Origin: Aromatoleum petrolei
Lineage (GTDB): Bacteria > Pseudomonadota > Gammaproteobacteria > Burkholderiales > Rhodocyclaceae
Reading direction: 5' to 3'
NCBI RefSeq assembly: GCF_017894385.1
Contig: NZ_CP059560.1
Location: 2,790,001-2,854,000, forward strand
DNA length: 64,000 bases
In this document: in pieces, positions 1-6,652 of the stretch
Layout of the letters: the number at the start of each line of letters is the position of its first letter
Position numbering within the stretch: the first letter of the stretch is position 1
Notes under the pieces: model-generated
What the model was told of the DNA's origin: nothing
The model's database searches: none
The model's input: the letters and a program-made list of their open reading frames with translations, nothing else
Made by a program: the position numbers and the translations under genes

Positions 1-283
1 CGCTTGGCGGCGAGTACTTTTGATAAATATCGGAGGTCAGCATGTCTTGAAGTAGCGCTAGCTGCTTTGCCTTAGGAAAGCGAGCAAGGCAGTCTTGCAG
101 GATTTGCTTTCGGCTTGGGGCTCCGCCACTCCACGGGTACTGCTCGATGTTTTCATCATGGCGGGCGAAGTACTGCAACATTTCTGGACCTGAGAGCCCA
201 GTCTCGCCAGCGAGCGTGGCGTCCAAACGCTTCTGGATTGCGAACGGGAGCACGAGGTTTTGTTGGGGCTTTGCGAGGCTCAT
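1..283 (-). CDS. Cassette gene of unknown function, 3' end outside window
   Basis: An open frame starts with ATG at 283 and runs without a stop to the left edge, giving 94 codons. It begins MSLAKPQQNLVLPFAIQKRL and includes LQYFARHDENIEQYPW. The start lies 11 bases inside the 5' core of its cassette (attC at 294-362), the arrangement of every other cassette here. The protein looks soluble, with no signal peptide or membrane segment in the visible part. I do not recognise the family, and its attC lies beyond the window. Confidence 0.6.
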   Translation of the reverse strand, partial: MSLAKPQQNLVLPFAIQKRLDATLAGETGLSGPEMLQYFARHDENIEQYPWSGGAPSRKQILQDCLARFPKAKQLALLQDMLTSDIYQKYSPPS

Positions 284-293
284 CTTTTCAGCG

Positions 294-362
294 GGCTAAC
301 GTGGAAATCACCGGACGGCAAAAGCGCAGCTTTTGACGGTCCGGTGCATTGCAGGGTTAGAA
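294..362 (-). repeat. attC site A
   Basis: Cores GGCTAAC (294-300) and GTTAGAA (356-362) flank an inverted repeat CACCGGAC...GTCCGGTG that contains an AAAAGCGCAGCTTTT hairpin tip. The GTTAGAA core matches the 5' core of the same cassette at 719-725, read on the other strand. Confidence 0.9.
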
Positions 363-471
363 CTTTTTTAACCAAGAGATATGCTTACACCGGAACATAC
401 CCTCAGATTTAACCCCTGTGCGCCTGCTTATTGGAGAAGGGATGCCGCCGGCTCAGGTAAAGAATGACGCG

Positions 472-687
472 CTATTCTTCTTTCAGAATGGATTCTACCG
501 ATCCCCCATTCGCTGCCTTGTAGCACTGGCGATAAAGTTTAAGCCAATAATCCTTGGTTTCTTGAGCGCCTCTGTCAGTTGCGTAGCATTTTTCGCCAAT
601 GAACTTCATTAGATCAAAGGCAACTCGTTGCTTTGCGTCACTGACAACGGAAACGGGACCAGATACGGATACGGATTCATTCGCCAT
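472..687 (-). CDS. 71-aa cassette protein of unknown function
   Basis: A small acidic-to-neutral protein starting MANESVSVSGPVSVVSDAKQ, with a central helix-like stretch (KQRVAFDLMKFIGEKCYAT) and ending in ESILKEE. The ATG at 687 is preceded by a GAGGT ribosome-binding site. It is the only gene between attC A (294-362) and attC B (719-785), so it is a complete cassette. About 110 bases between its stop and attC A contain nothing recognisable. There is no signal peptide, membrane segment or catalytic motif. Function is unknown. Confidence 0.7.
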   Translation of the reverse strand: MANESVSVSGPVSVVSDAKQRVAFDLMKFIGEKCYATDRGAQETKDYWLKLYRQCYKAANGGSVESILKEE

Positions 688-718
688 GATTACCTCGTGT
701 GGTTGTGGTCGGTGAAAG

Positions 719-785
719 TTCTAACGTCTGAGTTCACCGGCCTGCGCGGCTCTTTGCGCAGGTCCGATGGAATGACGGGTTGGGC
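719..785 (-). repeat. attC site B
   Basis: Cores TTCTAAC (719-725) and GTTGGGC (779-785) flank an inverted repeat built on CACCGGCCTGCGC / GCGCAGGTCCG. It is closely similar in sequence to attC H (5209-5275), so these two form one attC subfamily. Confidence 0.9.
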
Positions 786-787
786 CT

Positions 788-1216
788 CTACGCGGCCTTT
801 GCCTGGGCGGCCTGATCCTGGGTTTCCATGAACACTCGGCGAAAGCTCATTGGATTTGAAATGCCAGGGATTGGCGCTTGCGGGTTGCCGGCACCGGAGA
901 CCACCAGCGAGCCGAAATTGAAGATGCGCCCAAGAATGCCTTGGTTAACTTGGATGCTCTCGACCTTGTTGATATTGAGTTCGATGGTCTGACGGCTGAT
1001 GAAGCCGAACTTGGCGATGACTCGCTTGTTCGTTACGGCAAGCTCGGTCGTCTTGTAACGGACGAAGGCGACCAGCCAGAAAATTAAACCAAGACCATAC
1101 AAGGCCAGAAACAGAAGGCCCAGAAGAATTAGCGGCGCAAGGGACCACAAGCTGATGTTTCCGGTATAAACAACCTTCTCGTCCTTGATGAGCGCGCCGT
1201 CGATGTAGCTTGCCAT
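788..1216 (-). CDS. Bacterial PH-domain (YdbT/bPH_2-like) membrane protein
   Basis: A 142-aa protein. I chose the ATG at 1216 (MASYIDGALI) because an AAGGGAG ribosome-binding site precedes it; an in-frame upstream start at 1279 would overlap the next attC. Residues about 25-52 form a hydrophobic membrane hairpin. The remainder carries the bacterial PH-domain signature: TTELAVTNKRVI, then GFISRQTIELNINKVESI, then NQGILGRIFNFGSLVVSGAG. Proteins of this family are small membrane-anchored PH-fold proteins, mostly of unknown role. It is a complete cassette between attC B and attC C. The fold is confident, the function is not. Confidence 0.85.
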   Translation of the reverse strand: MASYIDGALIKDEKVVYTGNISLWSLAPLILLGLLFLALYGLGLIFWLVAFVRYKTTELAVTNKRVIAKFGFISRQTIELNINKVESIQVNQGILGRIFNFGSLVVSGAGNPQAPIPGISNPMSFRRVFMETQDQAAQAKAA

Positions 1217-1266
1217 GTAGTTACTCCCTTTCTTGGTTGAAATGCGAACGGTGTTACGAATAAGAG

Positions 1267-1360
1267 GCCCAACGTTCAAAGTGAGGGGCAGCCGGAGCGC
1301 GAAGCGCGGAGGGGACCAAAAGCGTAGCTTTTGGCTGTCCCCTCGACTGCCGAGTTAGGC
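1267..1360 (-). repeat. attC site C
   Basis: Cores GCCCAAC (1267-1273) and GTTAGGC (1354-1360) enclose a 94-base site with GAGGGGCAGCC...GGCTGTCCCCTC pairing and an inner AAAAGCGTAGCTTTT hairpin. The TAA stop of the next gene is formed by bases of the GTTAGGC core. Confidence 0.9.
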
Positions 1361-2437
1361 ATTTCTATTGGCAAGCAAAGACTCCTTCAATTCATGGGCA
1401 GTCAATTGCACTTGGCTACCAACACACATTGCCACATCCAGTGCAAAGTGAACACTTTCCATGACTTGATCGCTCGCACCTGCAGAAATCAGAAACTCCA
1501 GAGCAAATCTAAAACGCTCTTCATTCGACGGGTGTGAGTTGCTCTCTTGTGTTTCGGTGAATAGGATTGCCTTGGTTTGTTCGCAGGTACGAAGTGCATA
1601 GAAAAGTAAAAGCGGACCAATCAGCTGAAATGCAAAGGCATTGCTCTCGCGAACTCCATACTCAGTGCAGACGGCAAGTCCTACAGCGTCACAGTCGAGT
1701 TCATGGTGCTTGGAATCTGCCCCATCTGGAATGCCACAAGTATCAGGATGCGCTTCATGAGAAATGAAGTGACCGAACTCATGACCAACTATGAACACCT
1801 CCATCGCGTTCAAGAGCAGTGTCCGAAACCCCAATAACTCATTCGGTTGCTCTATTCGACCAAACCCAAGCAACGATTCGAAGCGGGCATAGTGCACAGC
1901 AAGCCGGGTTGCATCGACCAATACCTGGCCCTTGCGTAGCTTAGCGATCACTGCCGCAGGGGACTCGCGTTCCTCATCGGGTAACTCCGCTACTTCAGCC
2001 ATTGCTGAAGAAAATATTTTTGCCCAATAGTTGCAGAAGGCAAAGGTACCTTGCCCTGCGAATAAGACATGCTCAAAAGAAGAAGGGAGAGCAGCTGGCG
2101 AAGGTTCGGCTCCCGGGGAGTTAACAAATCTGACGGCGAAGCGAGGGGCTAAGTCGTGAGCCTCACATATTTCAAGGACTTTCTTAACGAGCGGCTCGAA
2201 GATCTGCTTCGCAAAAACATTGTCATAGTCACCATGGTCCGTATGTCCCATGATCGCCTCCGCCCATCGGTTCGGAGTGTCTTCTGGCTGCTTGCTTATT
2301 TCCAAGAATTTTCTTGCTATAGAGGATCGATTTTCGTCGAACCACTCCTTCTGCTTATGCCAGAAGTCTTCAGAACCTTCACGAACCAGTTGGCGTTGGA
2401 AGTATTCGATGTAGCGATGGTGCTTCAAATGTTCCAT
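1355..2437 (-). CDS. HExxH zincin-like metallopeptidase in a cassette
   Basis: A 360-aa protein with the zinc-binding motif VGHEFGHFISHEAH (H219, E220, H223). A downstream acidic segment, HHELDCDAVGLAV (E246, D250), is placed and shaped like the third-ligand helix of gluzincin-type peptidases. No signal peptide is seen, so it is probably cytoplasmic. The N-terminal 200 residues are helical and unassigned. The ATG at 2437 has no clear ribosome-binding site and the stop codon is embedded in the core of attC C. It fills one cassette between attC C and attC D. Peptidase activity is inferred from the motif and the substrate is unknown. Zincins occur in toxin-antitoxin and phage-defence loci, but nothing here proves that role. 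Confidence 0.75.
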   Translation of the reverse strand: MEHLKHHRYIEYFQRQLVREGSEDFWHKQKEWFDENRSSIARKFLEISKQPEDTPNRWAEAIMGHTDHGDYDNVFAKQIFEPLVKKVLEICEAHDLAPRFAVRFVNSPGAEPSPAALPSSFEHVLFAGQGTFAFCNYWAKIFSSAMAEVAELPDEERESPAAVIAKLRKGQVLVDATRLAVHYARFESLLGFGRIEQPNELLGFRTLLLNAMEVFIVGHEFGHFISHEAHPDTCGIPDGADSKHHELDCDAVGLAVCTEYGVRESNAFAFQLIGPLLLFYALRTCEQTKAILFTETQESNSHPSNEERFRFALEFLISAGASDQVMESVHFALDVAMCVGSQVQLTAHELKESLLANRNA

Positions 2438-2453
2438 TTGGCGTAGTTGTAAT

Positions 2454-2510
2454 GCCTAACGTTTGAAATAAGCGGCGCCGTTAGGCGTCCGCTTGATTGA
2501 TGGGTTGGGC
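2454..2510 (-). repeat. attC site D
   Basis: The shortest attC in the array, 57 bases. Cores are GCCTAAC (2454-2460) and GTTGGGC (2504-2510), with the stem AAGCGGCGCC...GGCGTCCGCTT. On the minus strand the GCCCAACCCATCAATCAAGC side resembles the R''/L'' half of the well-known aadA attC. The stop codon of the next gene (2481) lies inside the site. Confidence 0.88.
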
Positions 2511-3194
2511 GTTATGCGACGGATCCGCACCTTCCCAGCGCGTATGCCAGGTCGTGAAGTCGAAGTTGTCCCTGTACCCGACTACGGCCGTGGCGGTCTC
2601 GACGATTAGGCGGTCTAAGTCCTGCATGACATCGCCGCCGGTAAGCACACCGACGATTGTTCCCCCGGTACCCGGTCCGCCAGGTTCGTGCTTTGCCCAG
2701 TGGAACTTGTACCTTTCGCGTACATATGCCTTGATATGGGCAGCGGCTCCACCTTTGCCGAAATGCTTGAAAGGATAGAACTCCGCAAGCTTCAACCAGA
2801 TGATTTCGTAGAAGTCCACGACGTCGTACGTGGACTTGCGCATTTCAATGGTGACGCCAGAGTCCCATCCCGGTTGCGCGATTCGATGTGCAATTGCCTT
2901 TAGCTCTGGGAGTGACTCAAAAAGGCGGACATCAGTAGGTTCGTCCAGCGAACGTCGAATATAGTCGTCAGGGAGTTCGTCCTTGAACTCCGTTGGAAGT
3001 GACTGTTCGGCTATTTTGTCGTTCCGCCTGTGGAGGGTAATTGCTGCGAGGGCGAAGGCAAGTGCCAGGGCACCGGAACCTGCCGCATACGAGTAGTCTT
3101 TGATGGACAAGAAGTACCAAAGGGCACCGGTTGCAAATATCCCGGAAGTCCACCAGCAGGTTTGGATCACCCAATCGGGTACTGTGCGATTCAT
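2481..3194 (-). CDS. Membrane-anchored cassette protein of unknown function
   Basis: A 237-aa protein from the ATG at 3194 (MNRTVPDWVIQT). A TTG in the cassette core at 3203 is a less likely start. Two adjacent hydrophobic segments, about residues 9-27 and 35-53, form a membrane hairpin. A cytoplasmic domain of about 180 residues follows, containing YEIIWLKLAEFYPFKHFGKG and a Gly-rich loop GGPGTGGTIVGVLTGGD. Only six bases separate the cassette core from the ATG, so translation may depend on upstream readthrough or a leaderless-like start. The stop codon lies within attC D. I do not recognise the family. Confidence 0.7.
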   Translation of the reverse strand: MNRTVPDWVIQTCWWTSGIFATGALWYFLSIKDYSYAAGSGALALAFALAAITLHRRNDKIAEQSLPTEFKDELPDDYIRRSLDEPTDVRLFESLPELKAIAHRIAQPGWDSGVTIEMRKSTYDVVDFYEIIWLKLAEFYPFKHFGKGGAAAHIKAYVRERYKFHWAKHEPGGPGTGGTIVGVLTGGDVMQDLDRLIVETATAVVGYRDNFDFTTWHTRWEGADPSHNAQPINQADA

Positions 3195-3197
3195 GAC

Positions 3198-3269
3198 GCC
3201 CAACGTTCGAGCTCAGCGGACGGCAAAAAGCGCAGCTATTTGACGGTCCGCTGGAGCGGAGTGTTATGC
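3198..3269 (-). repeat. attC site E
   Basis: Cores GCCCAAC (3198-3204) and GTTATGC (3263-3269), stem AGCGGAC...GTCCGCT and tip GGCAAAAAGCGCAGCTATT. It belongs to the same sequence subfamily as attC A, F and J. Confidence 0.9.
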
Positions 3270-3270
3270 T

Positions 3271-3906
3271 CTATTTGATAGCGGAAAGGACTTCTCGTTC
3301 TAGCGAGCCTGTTGCCACGCATTCGGTTGCTCGGCCATCAGCATTAGCCGCAAATGACGAGGTTCCTCCGGAATTAAATGAAATGCTGTCCGAGCCAGAC
3401 TGGGGAAAATTGTTTGCGACACTCCTAACTGTCTGCTGTCGTTGCACTACATAGCGAGTGTTTGCCGTTACTTTGGTTTGATTTGGACTCAACTCTTCAA
3501 ACACCAGATTGACGCGGCCATCAAGAGACATTTTGCGCTCGATAAAGAAGAGGCCATTCCCATTCATAACCTCATACGATTGCTGCGCCTTGGCCCCCGC
3601 GAAATCATATGTTCTCTCGCCACGAGCGTTCTTGACATACGAAGTCACCCTGCCACAGTCGATGTACTTCTCTGGATCTCCGCTATAGCTGATGTTGATA
3701 AGGCCTGATGATTTGTCGAGGTTATTGATAACAAAAAACTGCTTTCCGAGTTCCGGCACGCTTGCGTTCCATACAGCATCGCGAGGTTTGTCGATAATTT
3801 TGTAGTTTGCTGACGCGGGCGGCGGCGTGGTTGGACGAACGTAATCAATTTTCCCAGCACAGCCGGCGATAAGCAGGACAGTGACCATCAATGCGGTTAT
3901 TCTCAT
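3271..3906 (-). CDS. Cassette-encoded lipoprotein
   Basis: A 211-aa protein from the ATG at 3906 (MRITALMVTVLLIAGCAG). It has a short charged n-region, a hydrophobic core and the lipobox LIAGC, predicting processing by lipoprotein signal peptidase and anchoring to an envelope membrane. An in-frame ATG at 3945, inside the cassette core, would add 13 residues and obscure the signal peptide. The mature part is probably beta-rich and resembles small Gram-negative envelope lipoproteins, but I cannot name the family. It ends close to attC E and is a single-gene cassette between attC E and attC F. Confidence 0.8.
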   Translation of the reverse strand: MRITALMVTVLLIAGCAGKIDYVRPTTPPPASANYKIIDKPRDAVWNASVPELGKQFFVINNLDKSSGLINISYSGDPEKYIDCGRVTSYVKNARGERTYDFAGAKAQQSYEVMNGNGLFFIERKMSLDGRVNLVFEELSPNQTKVTANTRYVVQRQQTVRSVANNFPQSGSDSISFNSGGTSSFAANADGRATECVATGSLEREVLSAIK

Positions 3907-3941
3907 TGGTTGCTCTATCCGTAATTGGCTAATTGCGAAAC

Positions 3942-4013
3942 GCATAACGTTGGACGTGACCGGACGGTAAAAAGCGCAGCTTTTTGACGGTCCGGTTGGC
4001 GGACTTGTTATGC
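3942..4013 (-). repeat. attC site F
   Basis: Cores GCATAAC (3942-3948) and GTTATGC (4007-4013) with stem CCGGACGG...CCGTCCGG-type pairing around AAAAAGCGCAGCTTTTT. It is almost identical in layout to attC E. Confidence 0.92.
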
Positions 4014-4469
4014 GTTCTCACGATTCCAGTCTGCTCCCTTGTGTAGGTTTATCAGTTCTTCTTCGATGTAATTTCGTAGAGATTCGGGTTCGACACTGAC
4101 CCACGATATCTTTACCGCTCCACCCGCCTGAACATGTGAAATTATTTTCCAGAGCTTTGCTCCGGTTTTCTCGTTTTTCGTTATTAGGTGATTCCGAATT
4201 CTTTGGCGGGCAAGTTTTTTTGTTGTTTTACCAATGTATCGGAGAGTGAACTCATTGGTGTTCTTCGGGGCCGTGAAGATCGCATACACGTTGGCTGCGC
4301 CCGATACTGAATTGAGCAAGCCTTGATTCTCAGCATCGATCTGAGCCGCGTTCCACGGCGCAATGTTATGTGGTGAATACTTGACTGGCGTTCGCGCCTC
4401 TTCACTCAGAAGTGCGGCCTCCACGTCCGTCAAGAACTCTTCCAGACTCTGAAGTTGCTCATATTTCAT
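4008..4469 (-). CDS. GIY-YIG nuclease-domain protein in a cassette
   Basis: A 153-aa protein in which residues about 58-150 match the GIY-YIG fold. VYAIF (61-65) stands for the GIY strand, YIGKT (78-82) for the YIG strand, and R88/R90/H94 in LARQRIRNHL for the catalytic Arg/His helix. An acidic metal-site candidate lies in YIEEEL (134-139), and N149 is in the final DWN. GIY-YIG enzymes cut DNA in restriction, repair and homing. A free-standing short version carried as a cassette is compatible with restriction or defence, but the target is unknown. The stop codon lies in the core of attC F. Confidence 0.8.
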   Translation of the reverse strand: MKYEQLQSLEEFLTDVEAALLSEEARTPVKYSPHNIAPWNAAQIDAENQGLLNSVSGAANVYAIFTAPKNTNEFTLRYIGKTTKKLARQRIRNHLITKNEKTGAKLWKIISHVQAGGAVKISWVSVEPESLRNYIEEELINLHKGADWNRENA

Positions 4470-4487
4470 CAGCGCGTGGCCTTTAAC

Positions 4488-4575
4488 GCATAACGATTAA
4501 GCTAAGGGGCGGCAAAAAGCTGCGCTTTTTGACGTCCAGTGAGCGAAGCGAACGACCTTGAGCGCATTGTTATGC
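4488..4575 (-). repeat. attC site G
   Basis: Cores GCATAAC (4488-4494) and GTTATGC (4569-4575), 88 bases, with an AAAAAGCTGCGCTTTTT hairpin and an additional asymmetric GAGCGAAGCGAACGA segment on one side. Confidence 0.88.
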
Positions 4576-5205
4576 CCTTGCTCGTTGCCCCGGCTCTGGC
4601 AATGGGCGACGCTCACGGTAGCAGGTGTTTAATTCTTCGAAGGTTTCTCTGATGAGTTTGAAAGAGGAATTGGGGATTTCCATGCGCACCATAGCCGTGT
4701 TGCCAAATAGTGTTGGATACTCGAAAACAACGAATCCGCGCACTAGCTTCCAATCGTGCTGTCCGATGGCACCAGGCCACACCGCCCAGATGCCCATGGT
4801 CTTTGGCGGAAGGACTTTGCTGTGGGGATTGCTGTCTTCTTCCAAAGCCCCCTTAGAAATGAAGGTGCGCTTGAACTTTGGACGCACAACTTCATTAGAC
4901 AACGGCGTTTGGAAGAGTCCGTGCTTTTCACTCGGGGTAAGTTCCATGTGCCATTTCTCTGCCACTAAGACTACGGACCAAACGCGAACGTACGCACTTG
5001 TGTAATTGTGGATTTGGATCGTGAACTCGGCAGAAAGCGGAGACAAGGAGTAGCCAACACCTACGCCATTTGGACTGATAGCGCTCTTGAGACTCCGTTC
5101 GAGCCTCAGATTGCGCCCCCAGCTATAGAGCCAAGCCGCAAGCGCGAGCAGTGCCGCCGCAGAGAGCGCTGACAAGACATCCGACAAGTACGATGAAAAG
5201 TTCAT
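4570..5205 (-). CDS. Single-span membrane protein of unknown function
   Basis: A 211-aa protein starting MNFSSYLSDVLSALSAAALL. Residues about 8-29 form one transmembrane helix, after which LRLERSLKSAI begins a soluble domain of about 170 residues with several tryptophan-containing beta-like strands (VRVWSVVLVAEKW, GIWAVWPG). It could be an immunoglobulin-like or beta-sandwich domain, but I do not recognise it. It is a complete cassette between attC G and attC H, with its stop in the attC G core. Confidence 0.7.
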   Translation of the reverse strand: MNFSSYLSDVLSALSAAALLALAAWLYSWGRNLRLERSLKSAISPNGVGVGYSLSPLSAEFTIQIHNYTSAYVRVWSVVLVAEKWHMELTPSEKHGLFQTPLSNEVVRPKFKRTFISKGALEEDSNPHSKVLPPKTMGIWAVWPGAIGQHDWKLVRGFVVFEYPTLFGNTAMVRMEIPNSSFKLIRETFEELNTCYRERRPLPEPGQRARA

Positions 5206-5208
5206 ATA

Positions 5209-5275
5209 GCATAACGTTTGAATTCACCGGACTGCGCGGCTTCTCGCGCAGGTCCGGTGGAATGATGGGTTGGGC
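5209..5275 (-). repeat. attC site H
   Basis: Cores GCATAAC (5209-5215) and GTTGGGC (5269-5275). The stem CACCGGACTGCGC...GCGCAGGTCCGGTG is near-identical to attC B. Confidence 0.92.
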
Positions 5276-5281
5276 GTCTGC

Positions 5282-5731
5282 TCACGGGCGCACCTGCGCA
5301 AGCTCGCCGTGAAAGATAGCGTTGCCCTCGATGGCCGCATTTTCAAATAGCTGCGCGGCTTGATCGACTTCGGAAATTGGCCACTCGACTCCACCACCGC
5401 CAAGCTGTTGCTGTCCATCCTGGGCGGTGTAAGGATGCGCATGGAGTAGCTTGTTTCTGCTTCGGATAGCGGCAAGATACGACTCGTGAAATTTGATGAG
5501 ACGCTTACGTAGCGGAGCAGGTAATGGCGGGGACGTGTTTTCAATTGCCTTGAAAAGGGCCGTAGCGATGACTTTCGCTGTTTCGCCACGAGGAACGCTG
5601 GCAAAACCATCGGCGCTCAGTTTGACGATTGTCCAAACTACGACCCACTCAAGGTACGTGAAGTTGTAGAACGCTGTGCCTACGGAATGAATGTATGTCG
5701 GATCGACAGGAATGCGGGATTGGTAGGCCAT
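5282..5731 (-). CDS. HEPN-like cassette protein
   Basis: A 149-aa protein from the ATG at 5731 (MAYQSRIPVDPTYIHS). A longer in-frame start at 5803 would lie in the attC I stem and is rejected. The helical C-terminal half contains RNKLLH (R92 to H97), the Rx4H motif that forms the RNA-cleaving site of HEPN ribonucleases, preceded by the helix LRKRLIKFHESYLAAI. HEPN proteins are common toxins and antiviral RNases, but many small helical proteins carry a similar motif. No MNT-type antitoxin partner is present, since the cassette holds this one gene. Confidence 0.6.
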   Translation of the reverse strand: MAYQSRIPVDPTYIHSVGTAFYNFTYLEWVVVWTIVKLSADGFASVPRGETAKVIATALFKAIENTSPPLPAPLRKRLIKFHESYLAAIRSRNKLLHAHPYTAQDGQQQLGGGGVEWPISEVDQAAQLFENAAIEGNAIFHGELAQVRP

Positions 5732-5739
5732 ATCAAGAC

Positions 5740-5853
5740 GCCCAACGTCGGAGTTGACCGGCACGCACCGGCAAGGCGCCGCGAGACGTATGCTCCCGCG
5801 CACGGCTCGCGGCGCCTTGCCGGTGCGTGTCCGCGTCGAACGACCTGTTAGAC
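5740..5853 (-). repeat. attC site I, with long perfect stem
   Basis: Cores GCCCAAC (5740-5746) and GTTAGAC (5847-5853), 114 bases, the longest attC here. Its arms form a perfect 24-base inverted repeat, beginning CACGCACCGGCAAGGCGCCG on the left and ending GCGCCTTGCCGGTGCGTG on the right. This is much longer than any other stem in the array. Confidence 0.9.
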
Positions 5854-6546
5854 CTCACGCTCGCTCGGCCTCAGATCCATGAATGACAGTGTCGCTGGCA
5901 ACCACTTCTGGATCAAGTCACGCTCTGCTCGGCGCATGGTCACCCACATGGCTAACTCCCGTTGAAGGATGTCCCGCTCTCTGCACACGAGGACGCGCGT
6001 CGCGTTGCCCTTGTCATGGCCGCACCAATCAAGAAAATACAGGCTGAGAAACGCGGTGGCTGCATCCGCCACCTTCTTCCCGTCCTCATGCGTCCATTCC
6101 CGATTGTCCAGCGCGATCCCGAGTGCCTTTGTCGCGCCGTAATCCACGTACTGCTCTTCCCCGACCCCGGCCAAGGACCCCGGTTTCAGCTTGGGATGGA
6201 CGATGTGATCGCGGAGCTTGAGCACGTCGGCAGCCAATTCAGTTTCGCGGCAGCCGCGGTCAATGTGCTTGTTCGTTCGAGAAAAGAGGTAGTAGTCGAG
6301 CTTCGAGAGCGCAGGCAGCTTGTCTAGTTCTTCGAGAAGCCGTGTCGGGAGCGCCAGAGAGCCGATGCAGCTGTTAGATACGCACTCAAGAAGCAGCCCT
6401 GCGTTGGTAGCTGCGGATCGGGCAAAGGCACTACCCAGCCATGTCCCCTTGTTCTTCTCGCTCTGCTCCAAGAGAACCGCAATATCGACCACGAGCGTAA
6501 GTGCCCGCTGGTCAACGAACCGAATGTCTTGCACGCGCTTTGACAT
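5848..6546 (-). CDS. HEPN-like cassette protein, 232 aa
   Basis: A mostly helical 232-aa protein. The segment ADVLKLRDHIVHPKL contains R112-x4-H117, the HEPN catalytic pattern, in the usual context of a helix followed by HP. The N-terminal part has AATNAGLLLECVSNSC, a helix often seen in HEPN-related proteins with small cysteine-containing helices. The ATG at 6546 lies four bases from the cassette core and the stop codon lies in the attC I core. RNase or toxin activity is inferred from the motif alone. Confidence 0.6.
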   Translation of the reverse strand: MSKRVQDIRFVDQRALTLVVDIAVLLEQSEKNKGTWLGSAFARSAATNAGLLLECVSNSCIGSLALPTRLLEELDKLPALSKLDYYLFSRTNKHIDRGCRETELAADVLKLRDHIVHPKLKPGSLAGVGEEQYVDYGATKALGIALDNREWTHEDGKKVADAATAFLSLYFLDWCGHDKGNATRVLVCRERDILQRELAMWVTMRRAERDLIQKWLPATLSFMDLRPSEREV

Positions 6547-6549
6547 GAG

Positions 6550-6621
6550 GTCTAACGTTTGAGTTCAGGGGCGGAGAAAAAGCGCAGCTTTTTCGGAGTC
6601 CCCTGGAACGATTTGTTCGGC
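6550..6621 (-). repeat. attC site J, of the first cassette
   Basis: Cores GTCTAAC (6550-6556) and GTTCGGC (6615-6621) with stem AGGGGC...GTCCCCT and tip AAAAAGCGCAGCTTTTT. Its unusual GTTCGGC core is mirrored by GCCGAAC at 8174-8180, which fixes the right end of the reverse-transcriptase cassette. Confidence 0.92.
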
Positions 6622-6652
6622 GACACCACCACTATTTCATCGCCACGCGCGA

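Noticed and set aside
115..336. Plus-strand open frame at the left edge
   Set aside because: It overlaps attC A and opposes the truncated cassette gene, which has the normal cassette position and orientation.
5224..5610. A 128-codon minus-strand frame in the HEPN cassette
   Set aside because: Its end lies inside attC H and its sequence is the shifted frame of the 149-aa protein carrying the Rx4H motif.
294..6621. CRISPR-like repeats
   Set aside because: The repeats are palindromic attC sites of varying length separated by whole genes, with no regular short spacers.
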